A DNA stretch of 64,000 bases. It comes from Paraphaeosphaeria minitans. Its lineage: Eukaryota; Ascomycota; Dothideomycetes; Pleosporales; Didymosphaeriaceae. The notes beneath the pieces are model-generated. The model did no database searches. It was not told the origin of the DNA and worked only from the letters and a program-made list of their open reading frames with translations. The DNA lies in NCBI GenBank assembly GCA_015832175.1, contig WJXW01000009.1, positions 744,001 to 808,000 of the forward strand, read 5' to 3'. This document shows, in pieces, positions 1 to 11,879 of this stretch (its first letter is position 1; each line of letters begins with the position of its first letter). The translations under genes were made by a program, and so were the position numbers.

Positions 1-553
1 AAGCTTTCGCTGCCGGGAATCTCAGCTGGACTCCCAAGTACCAAGAGGTTGTTGTATCTTGCCCGTATGTCTGTGCCGTTATCAAGGAAGCATCAAGATT
101 ATTCCCTAGCTTTGCCGTCCAGATCCAGAGATACTCTCCTCCCGAAGGCGTCAGGCTTTCAGGTCACGTAATTCCGGCTGGGTACCGAGTTGGTATGAAC
201 CCGCATATCATTCAAAGGGACAAAGAAGTATTCGGTTATGACGCGGATGTCTTCAAACCTGAGAGGTGGTTAGAGGGCGAGGAACGATGCAAGGTTATGG
301 ATAGAGCGTATATCAGTTTTGGTGTAGGAACTCGACCTTGTGCCGGCAAGAACGTAAGTTGAGCAAGAGACCCTTACCTTGGAGCATGCTAATTAGGAGG
401 TTTTAGCTCGCGCTAGCTGAAATTCACAAACTTGTGCCAGCAATGTTGCGCACGTTCACTGTGGAGATGGCCCACAATCGTCCATGGAAGACACATAACG
501 CCAGTTTCATTGTACAGACAGATGTCATCTGCAAAATCAAGAAAAGACTCTAA
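1..553 (+). CDS. Cytochrome P450, C-terminal part (5' truncated by window edge)
   Basis: This is the last ~165 residues of a P450 monooxygenase, in two exons (3-353 and 407-553). The K-helix ExxR motif is seen as EASR, the PERF-type motif as PERW, and the heme-binding loop as FGVGTRPCAGK with its cysteine ligand just before the intron. The 53-nt intron has GTAAGT, a GCTAAT branch-like site and TTTTAG. The protein stops at TAA 551-553 after a lysine-rich end. Family knowledge: a membrane-bound, heme-thiolate monooxygenase of the ER that needs a reductase partner. The substrate cannot be told, because the substrate-recognition regions and N-terminal anchor lie outside the window. It ends convergently to the next gene. 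No other secondary-metabolism gene lies beside it within the window. Confidence 0.93.
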
Positions 554-1148
554 GTCATCCATCTGTTGGAATATCAGTGTTTTGACACCCTGCTGGGTTT
601 ATGTACTGCGTTTTGCTGCGGGTTTCGGAAGTATACAAAGTATCACATTGGATCACCCAACTCTTCACGATTAGTCGAACCCGAAAGGAGTTTGCCCGTT
701 CGCAACTCAGGCCTACTCAACGAAACTAGACGATGATCATTGGTGCATAACTGCTGCTTATGCTCCTCATGGGCGTGGGCTGAACCCTTACCTTCCTTCA
801 ATGTTTTTGTTTCGGGGATGCTCAACAATGTATGTCACTATTGTCGTGAGATATTGCTCGCGTACTACATGCTTGATTACAGTTCTTGGGTGTGACTCAG
901 ACCCTCCGAGACCCGATCTGCATTCCGAGGGTCCTGCGGGTGGTCTTAAAGAAGATGCTCCATTATTACATCTACTTTACATCACAATTTTGAAAGAGTA
1001 CTCTGTCACGACAAAGAGAGGCTCGTATCCACCTTGAATGTACAATTTGTACTGTAAACATTGTCATGAACTCGAAGATGATAATGTCCAGCTAGAAGCG
1101 GTAGCATCAATTCTTTTGCAGTGTCGGTTTCCTGCTTTATTGGCCGAT
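554..1148. other. Intergenic, convergent 3' regions
   Basis: This is the space between the P450 stop and the stop of the minus-strand gene that follows. I see only short frames without protein-like composition, and no RNA gene or repeat. Confidence 0.5.
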
Positions 1149-2006
1149 CTAAACCTTCCAGCCCAAGTGAAGGTCTTGAAGTTCAGAAGGCATGTTATCA
1201 TTCTCCCACAGCGGGCCGTCCTTCATCTTGTCAGAGTCCTGCTTGTTTATGGCCACCATATTATACAACGTATATCTGTCGTTCGGGTCGATGTGAGCAG
1301 CATCAAACTGCTCGCCGTCCTCGTACGGATTGATGTTCGGGTCAGCATTGTATGCAGCCGAGCGGAAATTACCCTCCCGGTCGAAGCCCACGGTCGCATA
1401 TGAATGCAGCGATTGATGAGAGGGCGCTGGGATATGACCAATGAGCGCCGGGATGCAGGGAAGGGTGAGCTCGAGCATCTCGCGGAAGCCACCCTCTAGC
1501 TTGCATGGGCGAGGATTTGTGTTGAAGGTGACATTCTTGATGTGCCGGAGCCCGAGTAGCGCTGGTGCAATGAGCTTCTCGGTGCTCGTCACTTGGAATA
1601 CAATCTTTTTCTTCTTGGCCGGAGCGACTTTGTTGTTGAGAAGCTCAGAGTATCTTCCCTCTTTGTTGTTGTATATGGTCGGTGAAGTTAACGCGTAGTT
1701 GAACCTCGTAAAGAGGATGTCGCTATCGACCACAAAACAGATGGTCTCAATCTTGTGAGGGTTGGTGACGTTGACACCTTCACGAAGAGGATGGAGACGG
1801 TTCAGGGCCATGACCAGCCTGTCCTCATCGGATAGCATTAACTGCCTGGCGTCCAGGTGGATTACGAGTTTTCGGATTTCTTGAAACTTCTCGAGAGCCG
1901 CGTCATCCTTGACCATGTTGTAGAACGCTACTTGATCAGCATGGTCTCGGACGTGCAAGACTTGATTGTCGCCGTAGGCCTTTACGGTCTTGTTCATATT
2001 AGACAT
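1149..2006 (-). CDS. Hypothetical protein, start uncertain
   Basis: An open frame of 286 codons from the ATG at 2006, protein-like in composition, which I do not recognise. It is soluble, with no signal peptide or membrane segment. Features seen are a lysine run (APAKKKK) in the middle and an acidic C-terminal third ending in HLGWKV. The frame stays open upstream to at least 2123, but without an ATG. A GTGTGTG donor-like site lies near 2127, and fragments such as HINPVILFATK (about 2174-2206) and PELITGYKYPFTK (about 2128-2170) look coding, so a 5' exon may be missing, or the upstream part may be decayed. Function cannot be assigned. It could be a lineage-specific gene or a remnant. Confidence 0.5.
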   Translation of the reverse strand: MSNMNKTVKAYGDNQVLHVRDHADQVAFYNMVKDDAALEKFQEIRKLVIHLDARQLMLSDEDRLVMALNRLHPLREGVNVTNPHKIETICFVVDSDILFTRFNYALTSPTIYNNKEGRYSELLNNKVAPAKKKKIVFQVTSTEKLIAPALLGLRHIKNVTFNTNPRPCKLEGGFREMLELTLPCIPALIGHIPAPSHQSLHSYATVGFDREGNFRSAAYNADPNINPYEDGEQFDAAHIDPNDRYTLYNMVAINKQDSDKMKDGPLWENDNMPSELQDLHLGWKV

Positions 2007-2913
2007 AACTCCGTATGACGCTATGCTTTGAAGGGCTTCACTACAGCAGTCAGTATATATATTTCGATCGCGAAAGCCATTGTACGCAGGCAGGTGTTTA
2101 CCACGATAGCAGCACGGACTCACACACCTTTGTGAAAGGGTACTTGTAGCCAGTGATGAGTTCAGGAGCCCAGCGTGATCAATTACTTGGTAGCGAACAG
2201 TATCACCGGGTTGATATGAGGAATAGTCTCGAATGCTTGTGGTGTCGTGCTATGCACGTTTATGCTGCTTACAAAAGAACTTGTCGCGTGCTCTCGAAAG
2301 CTCTAGCTCTGCTTAATAGTCTTCAGCTAACCACTGGCAAAAGGCGGAACCTAATAGAAGCTTAATATGACTCGTTGATGTGTGGGCCCGCTCGGTCGCC
2401 GCGATTTGCAGCTGTCAAGGAACGAGTAAGCGTTGTTGCTGTGAGATCGAGGATTGGGAACAGGTAGAGGTCGTTTTAGACTCGGGCAGAAGAGAATGTA
2501 TTATAAAAACACGGTGAAGTATTTGAGAGTTTCGTCGAGTTACCTTCGCCGAGTTACCTGCGCCGATGGCGTGAAGGTGACTTGAACTCCGCAAAAAGCC
2601 AACCTGACTTACTGAAACAGAGGCAAGAACAAGACCTGGGCGATGCCGGAAGTTATGAGACACTTACGTAGATCGACGTTCCGAGGGATGCGTCGACTCA
2701 GTTCGCCAGCTTTCGGACAGTAGCTGGCTTGAAGATAGTGTACGCAGAGGCGCATAGTTAAATTGGCGTAAAAATAGCTACGCCAATACCCATAACACCA
2801 CTAGGCTTTTAGACCGATGAGTTTGGCATTCGTGTTTTCAATTGAACAGTATGCACGCTAACACACCACAACCAGCTTCTTAACAACACCAGCACTTTCA
2901 CAGAGACGTGATG
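2007..2913. other. Intergenic, possible decayed or unresolved 5' exons
   Basis: The part near 2124-2310 holds protein-like minus-strand fragments separated by stops and a frame change (see findings). From about 2310 to 2913 I see nothing I can support. Confidence 0.4.
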
Positions 2914-4578
2914 TCATCTTTCATATGCCCTCCACCACAGCGCCACATTCGCAGCAACCAAGAGATCCACCATCTTCAAGCCCTCATCCTCGACGATTAT
3001 TTTGCCCAGCTTTGCCTGCTTGCCACCAAATCCACCTCCCGCAAACTCTTGCCCTAAGGACAGATTCATGCGATCCAAGGAGCGCCTGACGTCCTCAGTG
3101 CTCTCGACGCGAGAGTCTACCGAGGAGCTATTTCGGCCATGCCGCGATTTGTGGAAGAAAGACGTTCGCTTGGAAGACTCTTCGCCTCGGGGCGTGGACG
3201 CTTTGGAACTGCCAGGCAAATTGAATCGGAGTTCGCTGACCGTTAGGGCCACAGGAGGGGATCCTTGTAGACCTGGTACAGTGTGGCGACACTGGTTGAC
3301 GTGAGTATTATAAATACATACTGGGTGCGACGAACGTACCTTCAGCGAACCGCCCCCGGCACCCGTGATGAATTCACAACGGCCGTTCCATGGGCTTGTA
3401 AATACATATCCACGAAAAGCTGATTGCTTTTCGGAGACCTGAAAGGAACTGTATGACTGGTTTTCCCTCATGAGGAAGGGAGGGGTTGCTGGAGGTCGAG
3501 AATCTATGGACGTCCTTTGCACACCCTCAAGGCTATTTCTGGGGCTGCACCCGGACATGTTAGAATCGTGAGACTTGAGCCTCCGATGCCCAAATTCACC
3601 ACCTGCATGTTTAGAACCTTCCATCCACAGCCTTCTACGAAAGACAACATCTTCGCAATCGATTCCGAGCTCATTCGCTGATTGGAAGCCTTGAGAAGGG
3701 TTGAAGGTAGCGATGGATGCGTTGGTGTTCCGGCTGGTCAGTGGTGGAACAGTTGGTTGTTGATTATACAGGAACTTGGAATATCCGGGATTAGTGACTG
3801 CGATGTACGCTGGTGCTCCTGGTTTCCTCTTGACCATCGACTCATTCAGAGAAGAAGATGAGACATCCATTACTGGAGGGTCATCAATGCGAGCAACATT
3901 CCACTGCGCCCCAGATGCCGGGTCACGACGAATGAGGACCAGAGACGTTCCTGGAGATGTCGGTTGCTGTATTGGCCTACGTGAGGGTGCAGATTTGTTG
4001 TCGTCCTGATATCGAGCATCCTCAAATGATCGGCGGGGCACATAATCAGGAACTAGGAGACCAGTGGCTAAGTGCTGAGAACTTCCGCCGCCGTTGTGAG
4101 TAGTTTCGAAGCCGATGGCAGGGGTTAGCGTATTGGGGACAGGCTTGCGCTTAGCAACAGGAGGTGAACCAGCGACAGAATTAAATACGGGCTTGCGCTG
4201 CACAGTGGCTGGCAATGATCCATGTGAAGAGTTTGGGCGAGAATCAGGGTATGGCGGGCCCTGGAGGAGAGTTGTCTCAATGAGTTGTGCGTCTTCTGGC
4301 TGTTCGACATGGACGAAATACAGAGAGTTTTGAATATCTTCTGCTGTGACCACCTTTTCCCGCGGTTTCATCGGAGAGAGGAACACATCTACCAGGCATT
4401 AGACCAGAAACATGTGCATATATGCAGCAGGCGTACCTCTGCTGCCAGGCACACGAGCAATGTACAAGACCAGTGGTTCGTGCCTCACGTGAGTGGGGTT
4501 CCTGGGGTACGACGGCGGGTTCGAGGCAAGCGAAGTAAGGGTAGAAAGCGACCTAGCCTCGATGGCGGGAGCAGACAT
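2914..4578 (-). CDS. Conserved fungal protein of unknown function
   Basis: Three exons (4437-4578, 3340-4388, 2914-3291) encode 522 aa. The start at 4578 begins MSAPAIEARSLSTLTSLASN. The first intron is 48 nt in phase 1 and joins SRD; the second is 48 nt in phase 0 and joins GSLK to CRHTV. From memory this N-terminus (Tyr/Pro-rich, then an LYIARVPGS-type motif) and the block around residues 375-397 (FTSPWNGRCEF) are conserved across filamentous ascomycetes, as is the C-terminal GLKMVDLLVAANVALWWRAYE. The middle is Ser/Pro-rich and probably disordered. There is no signal peptide; the hydrophobic C-terminus is short. The segment of FTSPWNGRCEF through SELRFNLP could be a small beta-rich domain. 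No function is known to me. It is divergent from RRP14, 533 bp away. Confidence 0.85.
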
Positions 4579-5111
4579 TGGACCGCGATGGTTGTGACAA
4601 GTGGAAAACAGTGAAATGCTACTTAGACTTGATTATCGGACTAGAGACGTGCAGGACGCCCAGCCATGATATACCTAGGTAAAGCAGGGCGAAGCTGAGG
4701 TGTCAGGCTGGCTGTGGCAGTGCCGACGCGTCAACAGATACTTTGTGCCGGTACAACACAGCAGCAGTCATGCCGCAACGTCCGAGCGACTTGCACTTGC
4801 CACACGTCGCAGGTAGGGGAGCGTCGCGAGGTGGGTCGCGAAGTATCTATTCACCGTAAAGAAAGGCCTCGGACGGGGTTTGTGGCGGGCGGTCTCGAAA
4901 GTAGCGCCGTGACCGCCTTGAACAAAGTGCGCTAAACTTGAAATCTTGGCGATCTACCATCAATTTTCGGATTTTCCGCACCAGCTTTCACCAGATGCAC
5001 ACGACAGTCCCACCCAGCTCCTCCTTCGCCGTCTTTTGTCGAGTCTTTCCTTGTCGGAAGACTGCATACTCAACGTAGCTACTGCAGTTCGACACATCCA
5101 AAGAAGCAACC
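4579..5111. promoter_or_regulatory. Divergent promoter region, unknown gene / RRP14
   Basis: A 533-bp head-to-head gap between two start codons. Just before the RRP14 ATG the sequence is pyrimidine- and CA-rich, as usual for 5' UTRs here. No TATA box is evident. Confidence 0.45.
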
Positions 5112-5469
5112 ATGGGCGACGACCTCGAGGCAAGCATTGCGCGACTTCCCCGCTTCCTCTGCACACGTCGCTAACACCCAGAGCAGGCGCGATTGAAGAC
5201 GCACCAGCGGGCCTTCGAGGGCCTGATGTCCTTGATTCCGGCCAAGGACTATTACGGCAAAGATGAGAGCATCACCAGTGTACGTTGTCCGCGCCGCGTT
5301 CTCAACCTCCACCGCTAAGTGGACTGCAGACAGAGTGGACACGCGTAGGGAAGAAGCAGTCCAAAGCAGAGCGACAGGCTGCGAAGCGAGCGAAGCTAGA
5401 CCCTGCAAACCACAGGAGCGCCCTCGATGTGTTGGAGGAAAATGCTCGGAAACGGAAGCGGGAGCTCGA

Positions 5470-5500
<31 letters not shown>

Positions 5501-6853
5501 GGCAACGACTCTTCCGACTTGGACGTGGATGTTGAGCGAGAGAAGCCTGGCGAAGGCATGAGAACACCGTCTGTCAAGGCAAAGAAGCAAAAGACCGCCA
5601 AAGACGACGCCGACGCCGAAGCCGAAGCCGAAGCGACTCCATCCCAGCAGACCAAGGATGAGGAGAAAAAGGCGACGAGGGAAGCGCGAGCCAAGGCCAA
5701 AGCCGACAAGAAGCAACAACAACGAGAGAAGAAGAAGGAGAAGCAGGCACAAAAGCAACAAAACCAGCAGTCAAAAAAGGCGCACCAGGAAGAGTTCAGC
5801 AAAGGCTTGACCGACACCAAGGAGTCAGACGACGAGAATGAGGAAGCTTCAGACCCAGTGGATGAAGAAGAAGAAGAAGAAGAAGAAGAGCTCGACGACG
5901 ACGACCAGATCCAAGCTATGGATGTCAGCGGTCTAGTTGAGGAAGAACAGTCTACCGCTACACCGTCGGCTGCGGACTCCACCGCCTCCACAGCGTCCGC
6001 GGACTCCAATGCCTCGTCTTCATCATCCATGCCACCGCCATCCGAGATTCCGCAAAAGAAGGAAAAGAAATCGCTCATCCCCAATCAGCAGAAACATGAA
6101 GAGTTCCGCGCTCGCCTCCAGGCACGGCTTGAGGAAATGCGTGCTAAGAGGAAGGCTGACGGCCCCGACGGACGTCCCGCAAAGAACCGCGCTGAACTGA
6201 TCGAGACTCGGCGGAAGAAGGAAGCAGAGCGCAAGCAGACAAAGAAAGCCCAGCGCCAACTCGCACAGGAGGACGAGGATCGTCTCAAGGCAGAGGAGCA
6301 GCTCGCGCGGATACGCGGTGGATCTGGTTCTCCCTCCATCTTTTCACATCGGTCATCGCCCGACCGAGAACGAAATCTGAGTTTTGGACGCGTAGCGTGG
6401 AGCGATGGAAAGCAGCTCGAAGGCGATCTCTCAGGGTTCCGCGAATCGAAGAAGTCCAAGGGCAAGTCGGACGCCAGAACTGCTCTTGAAGCAGCCAAGA
6501 ACAAGCAGGCGCGTCTGAATGCGCTTGACGAGGGGAAGCGCAAAGACATCCAGGAGAAGGATCTCTGGCTCAACGCAAAGCGAAGAGCACAGGGCGAGCG
6601 GGTACACGACGACCCCAAGCTTTTGAAGAAGAGCGTCAAACGCATGGACCAGGCCAAGGCCAAGAGCTCGCGGGAATGGGGCGACCGTAAGGAGGCTGTA
6701 GACAAGGGCAAAGAACAAAGGCAGAAGAAGCGCGAGGAGAACTTGCGGAAGAGGCGAGAAGAAAAGGGTGTCAAAGGTAAAAAGAAGGCATCAAAGCCAG
6801 GGAAAAAGGTCAAGAAGCGGGCCGGTTTTGAGGGAACGTTCAAAGCCAAATAA
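5112..6853 (+). CDS. RRP14: Ribosome biogenesis protein Rrp14 (SURF6 family)
   Basis: Three exons (5112-5129, 5187-5279, 5330-6853) encode 544 aa. The N-terminal block ARLKTHQRAFEGLMSLIPAK is the Rrp14 N-terminal domain. The C-terminal half, from KHEEFRARLQARLEEMRAKR to the end GFEGTFK, is the SURF6 domain: very basic and coiled. Between them lie acidic and Glu/Ala low-complexity stretches. Family role: nucleolar factor for pre-rRNA processing and assembly of both subunits. The first exon is only six codons, and its intron (5130-5186) starts with GC, not GT (GCAAGC...GAGCAG). Without removing it the frame stops. The second intron is 50 nt with GCTAAG before the acceptor. Multiple antisense frames here are shadows of the repetitive codons. 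Confidence 0.95.
5470..5500 (+). repeat. GCCGAA hexamer repeat inside RRP14
   Basis: About five tandem GCCGAA/GCCGAC units encode Glu-Ala pairs. A second shorter block of the same unit lies near 5609-5636, and a GAA run near 5863-5889 encodes polyglutamate. Such coding microsatellites are expected to vary in length between strains. Confidence 0.8.
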
Positions 6854-7243
6854 AGGCGGTTTGCAATAGGAGCCTCTGTGTGTATTGGATTAGCGTAGCA
6901 TTTCTGGTGTAGCGGCTGATCAATGGATACCTTTTGCCATTTCACCCTCGGATCCCGATCAAGTGACGTAGCAGAGCCAGTGTAGGTGATATTGCACTCT
7001 TGACCTGCTCATAGCATGGTGCTGGGAGAATTAAGGACACTGTTGTTTCTGTGGACATCTTGTTGATAAGGTTTAGATTGAACGACCATGTAGCTGCACT
7101 GCTTCCATATCTGCTCAATGATTCTATTGAAGCTACAGGATGCTTGGTATGAATAATCACAGATGCCACAAATGAAATCAGAATTGATCGTACTACACTC
7201 TTGCTCTACTATTTACACGTCTGCAACCCCTCTGCTCTCGCCA
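6854..7243. other. Intergenic, convergent 3' regions
   Basis: This is 390 bp between the RRP14 stop and the NDUFS8 stop. Nothing but short frames is visible. Confidence 0.5.
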
Positions 7244-8057
<814 letters not shown>

Positions 8058-8462
8058 TGTGTGTGGGGGGGTGGTCGCGGCGCTGGGGGTTGTCGAGGTG
8101 CGAGGTTGCGATGAAGTTGGAGCTTGGTGCAGAACGCAGGAACGTCAGGATAGTTGGCCGGTCTATGATTGGCTGCGAAATCACGACGTAAGGTCGGCAA
8201 GCCGCCCGGAGAGGCAAACGTTTGGCCGAGACGGTCAGAGGAGAGGGAGCTGGTCGTGCTGGCAAAAATCGACAGACAGCTATGCCACTATCTGTTCAAT
8301 ATCTGTGAATTCGCGAAGGTAGCATGAGTATTACTGCGAGTGAGGTCGACTTCATTGTGAAGCCCGTGCGCTGGTGTTAGTCAGGCGAGCTCGCAAGAAC
8401 TAACGAGGACTGAGCATCTCAGCCTCGACACCTCCGCCCCAAACTTCTCAAACAATCTCACC
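8058..8462. promoter_or_regulatory. Shared divergent promoter of NDUFS8 and ACP1
   Basis: A 405-bp gap between the two start codons. An inverted CCAAT box (ATTGG) is at 8168-8172, oriented as CCAAT towards NDUFS8. CCAAT-binding HAP/CBC complexes are known to control respiratory genes in fungi; the link here is inference. Confidence 0.55.
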
Positions 8463-9144
8463 ATGTTCCGCACTGCTCTCCTTAGGTCCGCAAGGCAAGC
8501 CGTTCGTGCTGCCCCCCGGTGGTCGGCGCCAATTGCTCGCCCAGCTGCGCGCAGCTCCCTGCTCCAGGCGAAGCAGATCACTCCTTCCGTGCGCTTTCAA
8601 GCAGTCCGATGCTACTCGGCGTCGGCCGGTCTATCAAAGGATGAGGTTGAGGGCAGGATAATGGATCTGTTGAAGAACTTTGACAAGGTAATGACGCTTT
8701 GATGGCATGCGAGGGCTCTTGCTAACCCGGGATAGGTTACGGACACCTCCAAGGTACACTTCGGAACGCGCAACAACAGGTCGCGCACCAGCTTACATGT
8801 GTTTAGTTGAACGGCGAGGCGCACTTTCACAACGACCTTGGCCTCGACAGTCTCGATACTGTTGAGGTGGTTATGGCGATCGAGGAGGTTAGTGGCGGAA
8901 TTGGAAATAAACCTCGGCAGCAGGTCTGACGGAACCACAGGAGTTCAGCATTGAGATCCCAGACAAGGAGGCGGATGCCATCCACAGCAGTACGTGAATT
9001 GGGTGCATTCGGACGGAACAGTGCTGATGATATCACAGTCAAGCAAGCAGTCGACTACATCCTTGCCCAACCCGATGGTAAGCGCCCCAAGCAGGATCGC
9101 AGTAGCTTCACGATCGCAGGTGCTAATTGACTGCAGCCCACTAA
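8463..9144 (+). CDS. ACP1: Mitochondrial acyl carrier protein (complex I SDAP/NDUFAB1)
   Basis: Six exons (8463-8687, 8736-8753, 8807-8887, 8941-8989, 9039-9077, 9137-9144) encode 139 aa. The first ~50 residues are an Arg/Ser/Ala mitochondrial presequence. The ACP fold follows, with DLGLDSLDTVEVVMAIEEEF; Ser96 in the DSL motif is the expected 4'-phosphopantetheine site. Family role: carrier for mitochondrial fatty acid and lipoate synthesis, Fe-S cluster assembly (with LYR proteins) and a structural subunit of complex I. Five introns of 48-59 nt in 420 coding bases is dense; the second exon is only 18 nt and the last only 8 nt, ending CC CAC TAA. Confidence 0.96.
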
Positions 9145-9618
9145 ACGAAGTCTCTGAGCGGGTTGCTGGATATCGACGACATGGCTGGGAAATAGGTGGA
9201 CGGAGGCTACCTTGGCGTTGCTATATATATTCTCCTCCGCATGTATAACAGTCGCCTGGAAGGCACCTTATGTATTTGGTGATAGAAAATGGACCACCCA
9301 CTTCTCCACGTCTGCAGCGCAAAGCCGGGCGCGCGCGTGTCAGCGCGTTCCAAAATATATTTGGGTGCCAAGACCGTCGTACTGAATCCCACATCTGCTC
9401 CTCCGTGACACAGCCCCGATTAAACACATTTGCATCTTCCTCTCTCTGCCCACACCCCGTTCCGCTCGCTCCCACGGTACCTGCCGTGTCGCGCCCGGCC
9501 AAAGCTTGCCTCAACGCATATGCAGCCCTAGCGACGACCCCTGCGCCTCATAGGAGCCTCACCCCCAACACCCTAACAAAGGCTCCAACCACCCCGCCCG
9601 ACTTACGCACACCACCTC
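9145..9618. other. Intergenic, probable VPS74 promoter and leader
   Basis: 474 bp with a long C-rich stretch (about 9400-9600), typical of the leader before VPS74. A TATATATAT stretch near 9221-9231 is about 390 bp from that ATG, so its role is unclear. Confidence 0.4.
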
Positions 9619-10830
9619 ATGGCTACCACGACGTCTGGCCTGACCCGCCGGCGAGGAGGCGCGGCCACCAACAATGGCGACGACGAAGCCGCCCGCGTCG
9701 CCAGCCCCGTGCCAAAGCGCAACGACGACCGCACGCCCGAGACCTCCTACGAGAACTCCGCCAATGGCCACAAGATCGCATACGATCCACGGGACATAAG
9801 CGAAAACGCAGAGCGAAGCAAACAGCCCAAGCTGACGTTGATGGAGGAGGTGATCCTTATGGGTCTCAAGGACAAGCAGGTGCGCGCAGGCAGCCGCCGC
9901 CGCCAACTATAGGCTGACCAGCGCACAGGGCTACCTCTCCTTCTGGAACGATAACATTTCATACGCACTCCGAGGATGCATCGTTATAGAGCTGGCTTTC
10001 CGAGGTCGTATCAGCATGCAAAACGACTCGTCGCGGCGGAGGTTCCCACTCGCAGATCGCGTAATCGAGGTCGTGGACAGCAAGCTCACCGGCGAGGTGC
10101 TGCTAGACGAGGCGCTGAAAATGATGAACACGAGCGAGAAGATGAGTGTGAACTCTTGGATTGATCTTATGAGCGGTATGTGACCACGCTGCCGCCAGCT
10201 GGAGATGGACGCGCGGACGCTGACATGCCGTCTAGGAGAGACCTGGAATCTCATGAAGATAGGCTATCAGCTTAAGCAGGTGCGCGAACGCTTGTGCAAA
10301 GGCCTCGTCGACAAGGGCATCCTGCGCACGGAGAAGAAGAACTTCCTGCTCTTCGACATGGCCACACACCCGGTTGCGGATGGAGGCGCAAAGGAGGAGA
10401 TCAGGCGGCGGGTCCGAACTATCCTCACCAGCCGAACCGTCGTTCTGGGGGCGAGCCAATTCCTCCCCGAAGAGCTAGAGTTCAGGTATCTACGGACAAT
10501 TGTCATGGTCTGCGCCGCCTATGCTGCGAATGTGCTGGAGAACGCCCTGACTACGCTTGGGCATGAGGCGAGAGAACGCGCCTTTGCTCAGGTCGATGAG
10601 TTGCTCGCAGAGTACTCACAATGGCCGTTCGCAAGACGCGCCGGTGGCTCTGGTGGCGTCGGCGCAAACTTAGGCCAGGTCATTAACGACGAGGTTAACA
10701 ATGCCACGGACAGGGAATTGCAGTTAGAGGTCAGTAATGATCCCCCTTGTATGCTGGTCAGTGCTAACGAGGTGTACAGGTGGTTGCGGCATGCTTGAGC
10801 GTCTTTACAAGGCTTGACTCGCTCCTCTAG
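9619..10830 (+). CDS. VPS74: Vps74 / GOLPH3 family Golgi PI4P-binding protein
   Basis: Four exons (9619-9879, 9929-10175, 10236-10729, 10780-10830) encode 350 aa. The N-terminal ~75 residues are polar and disordered (TRRRGG start). The GPP34 domain follows, starting at [21 protein letters not shown], with the conserved [17 protein letters not shown] segment that carries the PI4P-binding Trp and Arg, then a hydrophobic hairpin region ([20 protein letters not shown]). Family role: peripheral Golgi protein that binds PI4P and glycosyltransferase tails to keep enzymes in the Golgi through COPI. All introns are 49-60 nt GT-AG and keep the frame; the last exon is only 17 codons and ends SRLDSLL-like (FTRLDSLL). 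Confidence 0.96.
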
Positions 10831-11879
10831 GCTTGTTGTTTTTCTCAGACGCTAACATACTACGAAAGAATATCAGGACCTTTGGGGATGATCAGGAACG
10901 ATGTCATCCGGTCGCTAAAATAAGGGGTCTATTTTGTCACGGGGACTGTGCGGGCAAGCGATCGAGCATACGGGAATTCTGGGCGAAATTTAGTCATGTC
11001 ATTCTCGTTATCAATTCGTATCTCTAGCGTTTTGCTTGATGGCACTCGATTGACGGATCGTTTGGTTGAAGGGGATCGATATCGGGGCAAGGCGTCTCTG
11101 GACCCTTCCTATGGGTGTATCTGGATGCAAGCGGGATCCAATTCTGTATTTCCCAGGCTGGACTAATGTTACAATTTTGAAAGATGCGTGAGACCCTATC
11201 CCTTCAGCCGAGAACGCAGAATGTTGCGAAGATTTTGTTTCTCTCGTTTCTTCATCACGCTATCTAGCAACAGCATCCGGGGAACCTGGAACCCTAGCGC
11301 TGAACGCGGTTGTGGGCTCAACTGCCGTGCAAACCCTCATCACGTTGAATGCACATGTACTTTATCGATTTTCTAGCCTCTCTAAAGTGGCCTGTGTGGG
11401 TTCAGATATGTCATACATCAAGCGAAGTGTGGATCAGACTCATTGAAGTATCAATCCGCAAGATGACAACGCACCGGCGTCTTGATGCTGGGATTGATAA
11501 CCAGCTGCACAAACCCCGATACCACCGTCACAGTTCGTTTCGCCGCCGTAGTGCATCTTCCCAGGCCATTGTATCGCACTCATTGGTGCTTGCTTTGTCA
11601 TTTCGTCGGACTTTGACTGCGGTGCTTGTTCTCTGACTGCTCCACAAAACTAGTCAGCATCGACCACATGAACAGGACGCTGGACTACTAGGTCTATGGG
11701 TACCTCCAAGCTATCCATCAATTGTGCGGTCCTTTATTGCCCATCTCTCGAATCCACGCATCTTTCAGACCAAGACTGCACGCTTCCATTCTACCACAGC
11801 AACGCATTTGATCCTAGCAAAATTCATCACTACCACAACAAATACTAGGTACTTTAACCAGCCGTCTAGGCTATTCAAG
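10831..11879. other. Intergenic
   Basis: About 1 kb with only short overlapping frames. I find no coding signal, RNA gene or repeat. The end (about 11740-11879) is CA-rich and may be the leader of the broken gene that follows. Confidence 0.45.

Noticed and set aside
1..553. Secondary-metabolite cluster around the P450
   Set aside because: No backbone synthase, transporter or cluster regulator is in reach; neighbours are unrelated.
5302..6084. A 260-codon minus frame rich in Ser
   Set aside because: Antisense of the Glu/Ala/Asp repeats in RRP14.
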